Below are positions 1 to 8,899 of a stretch of 64,000 bases of DNA, one piece after another. Position 1 is the stretch's first letter. Each line of letters opens with the position of its first letter. A program made the position numbers and the translations under genes. The DNA lies in assembly GCF_900107965.1 (NCBI RefSeq), contig NZ_FNVU01000028.1:1-64000 (forward strand). The letters are read 5' to 3'. Origin of the DNA: Actinacidiphila yanglinensis (GTDB lineage Bacteria; Actinomycetota; Actinomycetes; Streptomycetales; Streptomycetaceae). The notes below the pieces were generated by a model. The model ran no database searches, was not told where the DNA came from, and was given only the letters and a program-made list of their open reading frames with translations.

Positions 1-329
<329 letters not shown>

Positions 330-331
330 CG

Positions 332-589
332 TCAACTCCTCCCCGACGGCGCGAGGGTGGGGTGCGCGGGGCGCGGGGAGGCGCTCCACGCCACGAAGGG
401 GACGGCGCGGGACTCCTCCACCCGCGGCCAGGCGGCGGGCGCCGGGCCCGTCGCGCCGGCGGGGCCGCCGGGACCGTCCAGCGCCAGGAGCAGGACGGCG
501 GCGACCGCCGCGAGTTCGTCGGGGGACGGAACGCCCCGGTGGACGGCCAGCTCGGGCCCGGCCGCTGCGGCCGTGGTCAGGGCGCTCAC
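332..589 (-). CDS. Acyl-CoA carboxylase epsilon subunit
   Basis: An 85-residue protein with the usual epsilon-subunit layout: a short N-terminal helix containing [21 protein letters not shown], then a Gly/Ala/Pro-rich linker, then a basic tail. In streptomycetes this small subunit (AccE/PccE) binds and activates the carboxyltransferase ring. The GTG start lies inside the TGA stop of the beta gene (the bases GTGA are shared), so the two are translationally coupled. Its place between beta and biotin carboxylase genes supports the call more than sequence length alone does. Confidence 0.85.
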   Translation of the reverse strand: MSALTTAAAAGPELAVHRGVPSPDELAAVAAVLLLALDGPGGPAGATGPAPAAWPRVEESRAVPFVAWSASPRPAHPTLAPSGRS

Positions 590-2163
590 TGGGGCTGGTT
601 CCCGTGCTTGCGGCTGGGCAGCACCACGTACTTGCCGCGCAGCATGGCCAGGGCGTCGATGACGCGGGCGCGGGTCTCGGCCGGGTCGATCACGTCGTCG
701 ACCAGCCCGCGTTCGGCCGCGTAGTAGGGGTGCATGAGTTGCTCCCGGTATTCCTTGAGGTACTGGCGGCGGGCGAGTTCGGGATCGGCGGCGGCGGTGA
801 TCTGCCGGCGGAAGACCACGTCGGCGGCGCCCTCCGCGCCCATCACGGCGATCTCGTTGATCGGCCAGGCGAAGGACACGTCCGAACCGATGGAGCGCGA
901 GTCCATGACGATGTAGGCCCCTCCGTACGCTTTGCGGAGGACGACCTGGACCCGTGGCACCGTGGCGTTGCAGTAGGCGTAGAGCAGCTTGGCCCCGTGG
1001 CGGATGATGCCGCCGTGCTCCTGGTCGACGCCGGGCAGGAAGCCGGGCACGTCCACCAGGGTCACCAGCGGGATGTTGAACGCGTCGCACATCTGCACGA
1101 AGCGCGCGGCCTTCTCGCTGCTCTTGATGTCCATGACGCCGGCCAGCGAGGACGGCTGGTTGGCGACGATGCCGACCACGTGGCCGTCCATCCGGGCCAG
1201 CGCGCACACGACGTTGGTGGCCCAGCGGGCGTGGATCTCGAAACAGTCCCCGTGGTCGACGATCTCCTCGATCACCCGCAGCACGTCGTACGGGCGGTTC
1301 GGCTCGGCCGGCACCAGGTCCACCAGGGCGTCGGTGCGCCGGTCCGCGGGGTCGTCGGCGGGCTCGGAGGGCGGCAGTTCGCGGTTGTTGGACGGCAGCA
1401 TCGACAGCAGGTGCCGGACGTCGCCCAGGCACTCGGCCTCGTCGTCGTAGGCGAAGGAGGCGACGCCCGACAGGGACGCGTGCGCGGTGGCCCCGCCCAG
1501 CCCGTCGTGGGAGATGGTCTCCCCGGTGACCGCCTTCACCACCTCGGGGCCGGTGATGAACATCTGCGAGCTGCCCTGCACCATGAACACGAAGTCGGTG
1601 AGCGCCGGCGAGTAGGCGGCGCCGCCCGCGCAGGGGCCCATGATCACGCTGATCTGCGGGATCACCCCGGAGTTGCGGACGTTGCGCTGGAAGATCCCGC
1701 CGTAGCCGGCGAGCGCGCTCACCCCCTCCTGGATGCGCGCGCCGGCGCCGTCGCACAGGCCGACCAGCGGGGCGCCCGCCGTCGCGGCCATGTCCATGAT
1801 CTTGTGGATCTTCTCCGCGTGCGCCTCGCCCAGCGAGCCGCCGAAGATCCGGAAGTCGTGCGCGTACGCGAAGACGGTACGGCCCTGCACCCGGCCCCAG
1901 CAGGTGACGACCCCGTCGGTGTGGGGGCGCCGGTCCTCGAGGCCGAACCCGGTGGCCCGGTGCCGCCGCAACCCCTCGACCTCGGTGAAGGCACCGTCGT
2001 CGAACAGCAGCGCCAGCCGCTCGCGGGCGGTGAGCTTCCCCTTGGACCGCTGGGCCTCGGTGGCCCGTTCGCTCGGCCCCTGTTCGACGGCGGCGCGGAT
2101 CTCCCGGAGTTCCGCGACCCGGCTGTGCACGGCGTGCGGCGGGTTCTCCTCCACGACGGTCAT
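586..2163 (-). CDS. Acyl-CoA carboxylase beta (carboxyltransferase) subunit
   Basis: A 525-residue protein of the AccD/PccB family, which transfers CO2 from carboxybiotin to an acyl-CoA. Visible family features are KLTARERL near the N-terminus, the first oxyanion region [20 protein letters not shown], the [15 protein letters not shown] segment, and the second half with [15 protein letters not shown] and GGAYIVM. Length is typical. The ATG at 2163 is chosen because the reading frame upstream has no family similarity. It lies 68 bases after the MBL-fold gene and overlaps the epsilon gene. Dedicated carboxylases of this kind also accompany other type II polyketide clusters, where they supply malonyl-CoA; acetyl- versus propionyl-CoA specificity depends on one active-site residue that I did not assign. 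Confidence 0.93.
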   Translation of the reverse strand: MTVVEENPPHAVHSRVAELREIRAAVEQGPSERATEAQRSKGKLTARERLALLFDDGAFTEVEGLRRHRATGFGLEDRRPHTDGVVTCWGRVQGRTVFAYAHDFRIFGGSLGEAHAEKIHKIMDMAATAGAPLVGLCDGAGARIQEGVSALAGYGGIFQRNVRNSGVIPQISVIMGPCAGGAAYSPALTDFVFMVQGSSQMFITGPEVVKAVTGETISHDGLGGATAHASLSGVASFAYDDEAECLGDVRHLLSMLPSNNRELPPSEPADDPADRRTDALVDLVPAEPNRPYDVLRVIEEIVDHGDCFEIHARWATNVVCALARMDGHVVGIVANQPSSLAGVMDIKSSEKAARFVQMCDAFNIPLVTLVDVPGFLPGVDQEHGGIIRHGAKLLYAYCNATVPRVQVVLRKAYGGAYIVMDSRSIGSDVSFAWPINEIAVMGAEGAADVVFRRQITAAADPELARRQYLKEYREQLMHPYYAAERGLVDDVIDPAETRARVIDALAMLRGKYVVLPSRKHGNQPQ

Positions 2164-2231
2164 GACTGCCCCTTCTGTCGGTCGGCGCGGCCAGCTTGGA
2201 CGGCGCGCGTCGAAGGCGGTTCGAGGAACGC

Positions 2232-3230
2232 TCAGGCGTGGCAGACGGGCAGCCCGCCGTGGAACTGCACCATGTCGCGGAACGCGCCCATCTCGTCGAT
2301 CCGTTCGCCGAGCGGCCCGCCCCGCTGCTCGGCGAAGGACCGTACGAGGTTGGCCACCAGGCGCTCGGAGTCCAGCAGGTCGGCCCACTCGCCGAGGTCC
2401 GCCCGGCGGGCCGCCTCAAGAGGCGAGCGGCCGATGGTCAGCGCCTCCTCGGCCAGCCGCTGGACCCAGTGCAGGTAGCGGGCGCAGGTGTCGAACACCT
2501 CGGGGCCGCAGACCGGTCCGTGCCCGGGAACGACGACCTCGGGCCGCAGCGCGAGCAGCGAGCGGATGGTGCGCAGCGAGCCCTCGACCGAGCCCATCAG
2601 GCAGAAGGGCGTGACCCCGTTCATCGCGATGTCGCCGGTGAACAGCACCCGTTGCCGGGGCAGCCACACCACGGTGTCGCCCAGGGTGTGGGCCGGGCCG
2701 GGATGGATCAGCTCGACCGGCCCGTCCGCGCGGTGGATCGTCATCCGGTCGCTGTAGGTGACCTGCGGCAGGGTCACCTCGACCGGGCCCCACTCGACGT
2801 CCGGCCACAACTGCTGCAACCCGAGGCCGGACTCGGCCATGTCGGTGCGGGCGGTGTCGTGCGCCACGAACAGCGCGTCGCGGGCGAACAGGCAGTTGCC
2901 GAAGGTGTGGTCGCCGTGCTGGTGGGTGTTGACCACCAGCATCCGCGAGTCGCCCCGCAGCCGGTCGGCCTCCTCCCGCAGCCGGCCGGCGCGGCCGATG
3001 GTGGCCGCGGTGTCGACGACGACGGTCACGTCCTCGCCCGGCAGCACGCCGGCGTTGCTGAGGCACCAGCTCCCGTCGGGCTGGACGAAGGCGTGCACGC
3101 CCGGGGCGACCTCCTCCACCCCGAGCGCGTCGAGACCGATCGGCGAGGGGGGCGTGGGCGGGTCGGGCGGCCCCGACGGGCCGGGCGGGCCGGTCGGCTC
3201 CGGGTGTGTGGACGACGTGGTGATGCTCAA
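2232..3230 (-). CDS. MBL-fold metallohydrolase, probable polyketide cyclase or thioesterase
   Basis: A 332-residue metallo-beta-lactamase-fold protein. The zinc motif THQHGDH is clear, followed by GPAHTLGDTVVW, FTGDIAMNG and the second-site VPGHGPVCG. A Pro/Gly-rich stretch fills the first 30 residues. The start is TTG at 3230, supported by a strong GGAGGAGGG sequence about 8 bases upstream; no ATG or GTG fits as well. Enzymes of this fold release or cyclise nascent chains in several aromatic polyketide pathways, including fungal ACTE-type thioesterases and actinobacterial clusters. It heads the carboxylase operon, which ties it to the cluster, but its reaction is inferred. Confidence 0.85.
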   Translation of the reverse strand: MSITTSSTHPEPTGPPGPSGPPDPPTPPSPIGLDALGVEEVAPGVHAFVQPDGSWCLSNAGVLPGEDVTVVVDTAATIGRAGRLREEADRLRGDSRMLVVNTHQHGDHTFGNCLFARDALFVAHDTARTDMAESGLGLQQLWPDVEWGPVEVTLPQVTYSDRMTIHRADGPVELIHPGPAHTLGDTVVWLPRQRVLFTGDIAMNGVTPFCLMGSVEGSLRTIRSLLALRPEVVVPGHGPVCGPEVFDTCARYLHWVQRLAEEALTIGRSPLEAARRADLGEWADLLDSERLVANLVRSFAEQRGGPLGERIDEMGAFRDMVQFHGGLPVCHA

Positions 3231-3367
3231 CCTTGTCCCTCCTCCATCTGGCGGCCCCGGGCGCCTGCGGGCGGCCCGGGCCGTCCAGCGTCGGACAGGA
3301 CCCTAGAAACCGGTTAGCAAAGCCGTCTTGGCCCGGCAGGGTCACCGCCCGGGCGGCCCCCGGATGC

Positions 3368-3410
3368 GCGATCGGGCTTCGAGCGGTTCGTGACGAGGGG
3401 CTGCCAGCCT
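3368..3410 (+). promoter_or_regulatory. Candidate SARP box and promoter for the FabL-like SDR gene
   Basis: The 7-mers GCGATCG, TCGAGCG and GTGACGA lie at exact 11-base steps (3368, 3379, 3390). They are followed after 8 bases by the -10-like hexamer CAGCCT at 3405-3410. The stretch AGCGGTTC-N9-GGCTGCCAGCCT recurs with identical spacing upstream of the SnoaL-like gene (15124-15152). The layout matches the known SARP site design of direct heptamers with 4-base spacers ending 8 bases before the -10. Not experimentally shown here. Confidence 0.6.
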
Positions 3411-3449
3411 GCCGGAACCATTGGCAGGACAGGAGGGAGAAGGCTGCTC

Positions 3450-4181
3450 ATGAACCCGAAAGCAGTGGTGACGGGCGGGACCCGGGGCGTCGGGCTGGCG
3501 GTCGCGCGCAGGCTGTGCGCGGAGGGCACCGACGTGCTGCTGGTGCACGCGCACGACTCCGCGACCGCGCGGGACGCGGTCGCCTCGCTGTCCGGGCTGC
3601 CGGGGACCGCGGCGGCCCTGCGGGCGGACCTGCGCGCACCCGGCGGCGCCGTGCGTGTCCTGGACGAGGTACGGGCCCGCTGGGGGGTGCTCGACGTCTT
3701 CGTGCACGCCGCGGCGGACTTTCACCCCGCGGCGACCCTCGACGTCTCCTTGCGGTCGGCGCGCGACGACCTGTCGCTGGCCGTGTCGCCGCTGCTGGGC
3801 GCGGCCGCCTCGCTGGCCGACCTGATGAAGGGCCGGCCCGGCCGGATCGTGGCGGTGAGCAGCGCCGGTGCCCGGCAGGCCGTGCGCGGCTACCTGACCC
3901 AGGGCGTGGCCAAGGCGGCGCTGGAGAGCCTGGTGCGGTACCTGGCCGTCGAGTTCGCGCCGCTGGGCATCACCGTGAACGCGGTCTCCCCCTCGAAGAT
4001 CGCCACGGCCTCCGGGCCGGTCGGCCCCGAGGCGGCGCTGGCCGCCCGGACGCCCGCGGGGCGGCTCACCACCGCCGAGGACGTGGCGGGTGCGGTGATG
4101 CTGCTCTGCCACCCCGACGCCGGCTGGGTGCACGGCCAGGTGCTGACCGTGGACGGCGGCCTCTCGCTGGTCGCCGGCTGA
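3450..4181 (+). CDS. SDR-family enoyl reductase-like protein (FabL type)
   Basis: A 243-residue short-chain dehydrogenase/reductase. The nucleotide motif TGGTRGVG is at the N-terminus. The catalytic region reads GYLTQGVAKAALE, giving Tyr-X6-Lys rather than the Tyr-X3-Lys of ketoreductases. Tyr-X6-Lys is the signature of enoyl-ACP reductases FabI/FabL, and the surrounding residues (KAALESLVRYLAVEFAP, NAVSP) resemble Bacillus FabL closely as I remember it. The start at 3450 follows AGGAGGGAG. It stands alone, divergent from the MBL gene, behind a candidate SARP promoter. Likely role: reduction of a C=C bond or quinone-methide-like intermediate during tailoring; the true substrate is unknown. 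Confidence 0.82.
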   Translation: MNPKAVVTGGTRGVGLAVARRLCAEGTDVLLVHAHDSATARDAVASLSGLPGTAAALRADLRAPGGAVRVLDEVRARWGVLDVFVHAAADFHPAATLDVSLRSARDDLSLAVSPLLGAAASLADLMKGRPGRIVAVSSAGARQAVRGYLTQGVAKAALESLVRYLAVEFAPLGITVNAVSPSKIATASGPVGPEAALAARTPAGRLTTAEDVAGAVMLLCHPDAGWVHGQVLTVDGGLSLVAG

Positions 4182-4202
4182 CCCCCGGCCCGGCCGCGCG
4201 CA

Positions 4203-4245
4203 CCGGCCCGCCCCGCCCCGGTCGACGGGGTACGGGGCGGGCCGG
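4203..4245. terminator. Hairpin between convergent SDR and metF genes
   Basis: A 13-base perfect inverted repeat (4203-4215 with 4233-4245) encloses a second 5-base stem (4216-4220 with 4226-4230). It is very GC-rich, has no T-run, and is placed to stop transcription from both sides. Confidence 0.7.
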
Positions 4246-4302
4246 CGCCGCATGCCCGCCGCCCCGTACCCCGCCGCCAAGCCCGGGGCACGGGATCGGG
4301 CC

Positions 4303-5280
4303 TCACTCCGCGGCGGCGGCCGCCGCTCGGAGCGTCCGGACGTGAACGGGCCCGGTCGGCATGGCAGTTGCGGTGGAGACGGCGGTCGCGGCGGGGAGGG
4401 CGGGCGGGTCCGGCACGACGTTCCGGTGGATCCGCGTCACCACCTCCGCCTGGTTGAGCGTGATGTAGTGCAGGCCGGGCGCCCCCTCGGCGAGCAGCCG
4501 CTCGGCCATCGCGCTCGCGTGGTCCACGCCGATCCGTCGGCCGGCCGCCGGATCGCCGCCGGCCGCGAGCAGCCGCTCGGCCAGCAGGGGCGGGAAGGAC
4601 GCGCCGGACAGCGCCGCGAAGCGGCTGATCTGCTGGTGGTCGGTGGCCGGCATGATCTCCGGGATGATCGGGATGTCGCAGCCCGAAGCCGCCACCCGGT
4701 CGCGCAGCCGCAGGTAGTGCTCCACCCGGAAGAACATCTGGGTGATGGCGTAGTCGGCCCCGGCCCGGCACTTGGCGACGAAATGGCGGACCTCGGACTC
4801 CCAGTCCGGCGAGCGGGGGTGCCGCTCGGGGAAGGCCGCCACCCCGACCCGGAAGCCGCCCAGCGAGCGGACCAGGTCGACCAACTGGTGCGCGTACGTC
4901 AGCCCCCGCGGGTGCGGCGTCCACGGCCCGGCGGGGTCGCCCGGCGGGTCGCCGCGCAGCGCCAGCACGTCGCGGACGCCCGCGTCGGCGTACTGCCCGA
5001 TCACGGACCGCAGTTCGGCCAGCGAGTGGCCGACCGCGGTCAGGTGCGCGACGGGGCGGAGCGTGGTCTCGGTGGTGATGCGCCGGATCAGCTCGACGGT
5101 GCGGTCCCGCGAGGAGCCGCCGGCGCCGTAGGTGATCGACACGAAGTCCGGCCGTACGGCCTCGATCCGGCGCAGGGCACTCCACAGCCGGCGCTCCCCC
5201 TCGGCGGTGCGCGGCGGGAAGAACTCGAAGGAGAAGGTCCGGTCCCGGCCGGTGCCGGCCGCCGGGGGCGCGGGGGTCAC
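4303..5280 (-). CDS. metF: Methylenetetrahydrofolate reductase
   Basis: A 325-residue MetF-family protein. Visible family features are [14 protein letters not shown] at the N-terminus, [32 protein letters not shown], the folate/FAD-binding AITQMFF, and [16 protein letters not shown]. It makes 5-methyltetrahydrofolate, the methyl donor for methionine synthesis. The GTG start at 5280 overlaps the TGA of the upstream kinase gene, so the two form one transcript. The position inside a cluster with three methyltransferases suggests a dedicated extra copy that feeds SAM regeneration. A normal housekeeping copy would be expected elsewhere in the genome. Confidence 0.92.
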   Translation of the reverse strand: MTPAPPAAGTGRDRTFSFEFFPPRTAEGERRLWSALRRIEAVRPDFVSITYGAGGSSRDRTVELIRRITTETTLRPVAHLTAVGHSLAELRSVIGQYADAGVRDVLALRGDPPGDPAGPWTPHPRGLTYAHQLVDLVRSLGGFRVGVAAFPERHPRSPDWESEVRHFVAKCRAGADYAITQMFFRVEHYLRLRDRVAASGCDIPIIPEIMPATDHQQISRFAALSGASFPPLLAERLLAAGGDPAAGRRIGVDHASAMAERLLAEGAPGLHYITLNQAEVVTRIHRNVVPDPPALPAATAVSTATAMPTGPVHVRTLRAAAAAAE

Positions 5281-6260
5281 AGCGCTCCCGCCAGGACCGG
5301 CTCGATCGCGCCGGCGGCGGCGCGGCCGTAGGCGCTCTCGATCAGCGCGCAGAGCGCCGCGGGGACCGGCTTGTAGTCCTGCGGGCCGACCGACTCCAGC
5401 GCCAGCGTGGCCAGCGCGCAGCCGAGCTGGGCGGCCCGCTCCCGGGGCAGTTCCCGGGCGACGCCGGCGAGGAAGCCGGCCCGGAAGGCGTCCCCGACCC
5501 CGGTCGGGTCGGCCGGCGCCTGCGAGGGCACCGCGGGCACGTCGAGCACCGGGCCGCCCGCGCCGTGCAGCCGCACGCCGTCCGCGCCGCGGGTGACGAT
5601 CCAGGTGCCCACCCGCCGCAGCACCTCCTCCTCCGACCAGCCGGTCCGCTCCTGGAGCAGCGCGGCCTCGTAGGCGTTGGTGAACAGCCAGCGGGCGCCG
5701 TCGACCAGCAGCCGGGCCTGCTCGGTGTCGAGCCGGGCCAGCTGCTGGGAGGGGTCGGCGGCGACCGGCACGCCGAGCGCGTGGGCGGCGGCGGTGTGCC
5801 GCACCATGGCCTGCGGGTCGTCGGCGCCGACCAGCACCAGGTCGAGCCCGCCCGCGGCGCGCCGCACCTCCGCGAGGTCGACGTACCGGGCCTCGGCCAT
5901 CGCCCCGGCGTAGAAGGAGGCGATCTGGTTCTGCGCGGTGTCCGTGGTGCACAGGAAGCGGGCGGTGTGCAGGGACTCGCTCACCCGCACCGCGGAGGTG
6001 TCCACGCCCTCCTCCCGCAGCATCCGGTCGTACTCCGCGAAGTCCGCGCCGACCGCGCCCACCAGCACCGGGCGCAGCCCCAACCGGGCCAGTCCCAGGC
6101 AGATGTTGGCGGCGACGCCGCCGCGGCGGACCTCCAGCCGGTCCACCAGGAAGGAGAGCGAGACGTGCGCCAGGCTGTCGCCGAGCAGCAGGTCGGTGAA
6201 GCGGCCGGGGAATTGCATCAGATGATCGGTGGCGATCGAGCCGGCGACGGCGATGCGCAC
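5277..6260 (-). CDS. PfkB-family kinase, probable adenosine kinase
   Basis: A 327-residue ribokinase/PfkB-fold protein. It shows the N-terminal [18 protein letters not shown], the first PfkB signature [15 protein letters not shown], and the second signature with the catalytic Asp in [13 protein letters not shown]. The opening resembles actinobacterial adenosine kinases more than fructose or ribose kinases. Adenosine kinase would remove the adenosine released when S-adenosylhomocysteine is cleaved, pulling SAM-dependent methylation forward. The GTG start is at 6260 behind GAGGAAAGGGGA. It is translationally coupled to metF and divergent from a methyltransferase, which supports the SAM-recycling reading. 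No S-adenosylhomocysteine hydrolase gene is in the window. Confidence 0.85.
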   Translation of the reverse strand: MRIAVAGSIATDHLMQFPGRFTDLLLGDSLAHVSLSFLVDRLEVRRGGVAANICLGLARLGLRPVLVGAVGADFAEYDRMLREEGVDTSAVRVSESLHTARFLCTTDTAQNQIASFYAGAMAEARYVDLAEVRRAAGGLDLVLVGADDPQAMVRHTAAAHALGVPVAADPSQQLARLDTEQARLLVDGARWLFTNAYEAALLQERTGWSEEEVLRRVGTWIVTRGADGVRLHGAGGPVLDVPAVPSQAPADPTGVGDAFRAGFLAGVARELPRERAAQLGCALATLALESVGPQDYKPVPAALCALIESAYGRAAAGAIEPVLAGAL

Positions 6261-6541
6261 GACGGTTCCCCTTTCCTCGGGGGGTTCGTGGGGCTCATGG
6301 GGGTGGCACGAGGGTCAGGAGCGCGCGCCTCGCGGGACACGCGCCCGCTCCGGGCCACCGGACGGCCGCTCCGCCGCGCCGCGGCCCGGCCGACCGGCGC
6401 ACCGTAGCGGCGGCGGATCGCGCCGGGTTCGCGACCGGGTCCAGGGCCCCACGCACGCTCCGCGCCGTCTCGACGGCGGCTGGAAGACGCCCCGCGACCA
6501 TGGGCCGTCATCCGATTCCCGGAGGAACGCGAGGAGAGACC

Positions 6542-7576
6542 ATGGCCATCGGCGCCACCAGCTCCGCACCGCCCGTCGACGCGCAGGCGCTCACCCGGCT
6601 CAGCTCGTCGTACGCCCAAGCCCGCATCCTGCACAGCGCCGTGGAGGTCGGGCTGTTCGAGCTCCTGAGCCAGGGACCGCTGAACGTGGACGAGATCCGC
6701 ACCCGGCTGGACCTCCACCCACGCCTCCTGCGGGACTTCCTGGACGCCGTGGCCGCGCTCGGGCTGATCCGCAAGGAGGGCGCGCAGTACGCCATCGACC
6801 CGGAGGCGGCCCGCTTCCTCGTCCCGGGCGGCGGCCCGGTGTACCTGGGCGCCCGGATCCGGACGGCGGCCCAGCGGCACTACCACACCTGGGGCCGGCT
6901 GACCGATGCCCTGCGCGGCGGCGAGCCGCAGGCCGGGGTCGGCGGCGACGCCTTCGCCACGCTGTACAGCAACCCCGAGGCGACCCGGAACTTCCTGATC
7001 CACATGGACGCCAACAACGGCATGGTCGGGCCGCAACTCGCCGAGGCCGTCGACTGGTCGGCGTACCAGAGCTTCGTCGACGTCGGCGGGGCCCGCGGCA
7101 ACGTGGCCTCGCACCTGGTGCGCAAGCACCCGCACCTGGCCGGCGGGGTCTTCGAACTCCCGGCGGTCCGCCCGTTCTTCGAGGAGTACATGGCGGAACT
7201 GGGCCTGACCGGGAAGGTGGTCTTCCACGGTGGCGACTTCTTCACCGCGCCGATGCCGGCTGCGGACGTCCTGGTCTTCGGGCACGTGCTGCACGACTGG
7301 TCCGAGAGCGACCGGCAGCAGCTGCTCAACCGCGCCTACGCCGCACTGCCGCCCGGCGGCGCGGTGGTCGTCTACGACCAGATGCTCGACGAGCAGGCCC
7401 CGGACCTGCGCAGCCTGATCGGCAGCCTGAACGTGGGGCTGATCACCACCGGTGGCTCGGAGTACACCGTGCCCGAGTGCCGGGTGTGGGTGGAGAAGGC
7501 GGGTTTCGCCTTCGCGTCCGCCACCCGGCTGGAGAGCGGCAACGACACGGTCGTCGTCGGCGTCAAGCAGCGCTGA
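6542..7576 (+). CDS. SAM-dependent methyltransferase (acetylserotonin O-methyltransferase family)
   Basis: A 344-residue two-domain methyltransferase. The N-terminal winged-helix dimerisation domain (residues about 15-100) carries SAVEVGLFELLSQGPLNVDEI. The catalytic domain has the SAM-binding loop VDVGGARGNVASHL and the acceptor-site HVLHDWSE. The loop reads GGARG rather than the common GGGxG. The start at 6542 follows GGAGGAACGCGAGGAG. The family includes O- and C-methyltransferases of aromatic polyketides (for example TcmN/TcmO-type and OxyF), so the methylated atom cannot be read from sequence. It is single, divergent from the kinase-metF operon. Confidence 0.88.
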   Translation: MAIGATSSAPPVDAQALTRLSSSYAQARILHSAVEVGLFELLSQGPLNVDEIRTRLDLHPRLLRDFLDAVAALGLIRKEGAQYAIDPEAARFLVPGGGPVYLGARIRTAAQRHYHTWGRLTDALRGGEPQAGVGGDAFATLYSNPEATRNFLIHMDANNGMVGPQLAEAVDWSAYQSFVDVGGARGNVASHLVRKHPHLAGGVFELPAVRPFFEEYMAELGLTGKVVFHGGDFFTAPMPAADVLVFGHVLHDWSESDRQQLLNRAYAALPPGGAVVVYDQMLDEQAPDLRSLIGSLNVGLITTGGSEYTVPECRVWVEKAGFAFASATRLESGNDTVVVGVKQR

Positions 7577-7625
7577 ACACACCTCGGCCCCGGAACCGTC
7601 CACCGGTTCCGGGGCCGAGGTGTGT
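7577..7625. terminator. Strong bidirectional terminator hairpin
   Basis: A 21-base perfect inverted repeat (7577-7597 with 7605-7625), extendable by one G:C pair to leave a 5-base loop. It begins directly after the stop of the methyltransferase and lies 15 bases from the convergent SRPBCC gene. Confidence 0.88.
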
Positions 7626-7639
7626 GCGGGTTGCGGCGG

Positions 7640-8449
7640 TCAGCCCGCCGCGGCGGGCTCGCCGAGGGCGGCCAGCCGGTCCAGCCAGTCGCGGGACTCG
7701 GCGTCCAGCCGCCGGGACGCCTCGACGCCCTCCCCGCCGGCCTGCGGCGCGAGCGTCACGCTCCGGGACAGCCGGACCGTCACGCCGCCGTCCTCCTGGA
7801 GGAACTCGAAGGCGCCGGTGGAGGAATGCAGCCCCGGGGCGAGCCCTGCGTGCTGCTTGAAGACCAGCCGTCCCTCCTCCGGACGGACCCGGGCGTAGCT
7901 CTCGTCGTCGCCGACCAGCGCGGTGGCCGATGCGACCACCTCGCCGGCCGGTGCGGCCACCCGCACGTGCCGCACGCTGTCGGTGGTCGCGGCACGCAGC
8001 GCGTCGATCCGCCCGGCCAGCGCGGCGATGCCGGCGAGCTGCTTCGGCACGTTCGCGTCGAGCATCCCGGCCGCCTTGGCGGCGGCGGCCTCGGGGGCGC
8101 CGCCGACCAGGTCGAAGCGGTGCGCGACCGTGATCAGGGTGCCGCCGTCGGCGGTCTCCTCGAAGCGCCACTCGCCGCGCATGAAGCTCAGCGGCGCCTT
8201 GGGCGTCTCGTGCTGGAACGCGATGACCAGCTTCTCGGTGTCCCGGGTGCGGAACAGCCGCCAGCCGCGCACCGAGCCGTTGTCGATCACCCACCGCTCC
8301 ACCAGGTCGCGTTCGGGGCTCTCGGTCCGCACGATCCAGGCGTGCAGGTGGGTGGGGAAGTACTGCGGCGCCTGCACCACGTCGGCGACCAGGTCGAACA
8401 GCAGCCGGGCGGGGGCCCGCGCCGTGACGGTGTGGACCAGTTCGTTCAT
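7640..8449 (-). CDS. SRPBCC-family polyketide cyclase-like protein
   Basis: A 269-residue protein. Residues 1-150 match the SRPBCC/Bet v 1 ligand-binding fold used by aromatic cyclases: HTVTARAPARLLFDLVADVVQAPQYFPTHL at the start, then WRLFR, GEWRFEE and LITVAHRFDL. The C-terminal part (about 160-269) looks like a partial or degenerate second domain, so it may be a diverged di-domain cyclase. The ATG overlaps the stop of the upstream PPOX gene (ATGA). It is the last gene of the leftward ketoreductase operon, after the true di-domain aromatase at 13180. A role in second or later ring closure is plausible but inferred. Confidence 0.8.
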   Translation of the reverse strand: MNELVHTVTARAPARLLFDLVADVVQAPQYFPTHLHAWIVRTESPERDLVERWVIDNGSVRGWRLFRTRDTEKLVIAFQHETPKAPLSFMRGEWRFEETADGGTLITVAHRFDLVGGAPEAAAAKAAGMLDANVPKQLAGIAALAGRIDALRAATTDSVRHVRVAAPAGEVVASATALVGDDESYARVRPEEGRLVFKQHAGLAPGLHSSTGAFEFLQEDGGVTVRLSRSVTLAPQAGGEGVEASRRLDAESRDWLDRLAALGEPAAAG

Positions 8450-8889
8450 CGGGCTTCCTCCTGTACTCGGGGGAGTTGCGGGGACACGTCGCGGGCGCGC
8501 GGGCCGGCCTGCCAGTTCTCCTCGATGCCCCAGGAGACGATCCGGACCGGGGTGATGCGGATCATCTCCTCCGCCACGCGGTCGTTGAAGGCCGCCCGGC
8601 CGCCCTCGGTCAGCGCCTCGGCGCTGCCGCGGATCTCCAGGCCCCGGGGGGCCGCCGGGTCGTCCGGGTCGATGTCGTCCACCACGATCGCGACCAGCGG
8701 GTGCCGCCGGACGTCCCGGTACTTGCGGCTCCGGCCGAGGTTGATGCCGCCGACGTCGATGGTGCCCAGCTCGGCGTTGTAGTGCAGACCCACCGGGACG
8801 ACGTGCGGATCGCCGTGCGGGCCGACCGTGGCCAGCCGCCCGAACGGCTGGCCGGTGAGGTAGGCGATCTCCTTGTCGGTGAAGGTCAC
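8446..8889 (-). CDS. PPOX-class flavin/F420 split-barrel protein
   Basis: A 147-residue pyridoxamine-phosphate-oxidase-like protein. The N-terminus EIAYLTGQPFGRLATVGPHGDPHVVPVG is typical of PPOX-class F420-dependent enzymes. The middle IDVGGINLGRSRKYRDVRRHPLVAIVVDD carries the cofactor-binding turn. The GTG start is at 8889. The family includes OxyR, the F420-dependent dehydrotetracycline reductase, so this gene and its paralogue at 10995 are candidates for a late reduction. Which of the two is more OxyR-like needs alignment. Confidence 0.83.
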   Translation of the reverse strand: MTFTDKEIAYLTGQPFGRLATVGPHGDPHVVPVGLHYNAELGTIDVGGINLGRSRKYRDVRRHPLVAIVVDDIDPDDPAAPRGLEIRGSAEALTEGGRAAFNDRVAEEMIRITPVRIVSWGIEENWQAGPRARDVSPQLPRVQEEAR

Positions 8890-8899
8890 GGCGTCCCCC

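Noticed and set aside
6430-6459. Possible SARP box before the methyltransferase at 6542 (TTCGCGA-CCGG-GTCCAGG, 8 bases, CACGCT)
   Set aside because: The spacing fits, but the heptamers do not resemble those of the other five sites, so it is too weak to annotate.
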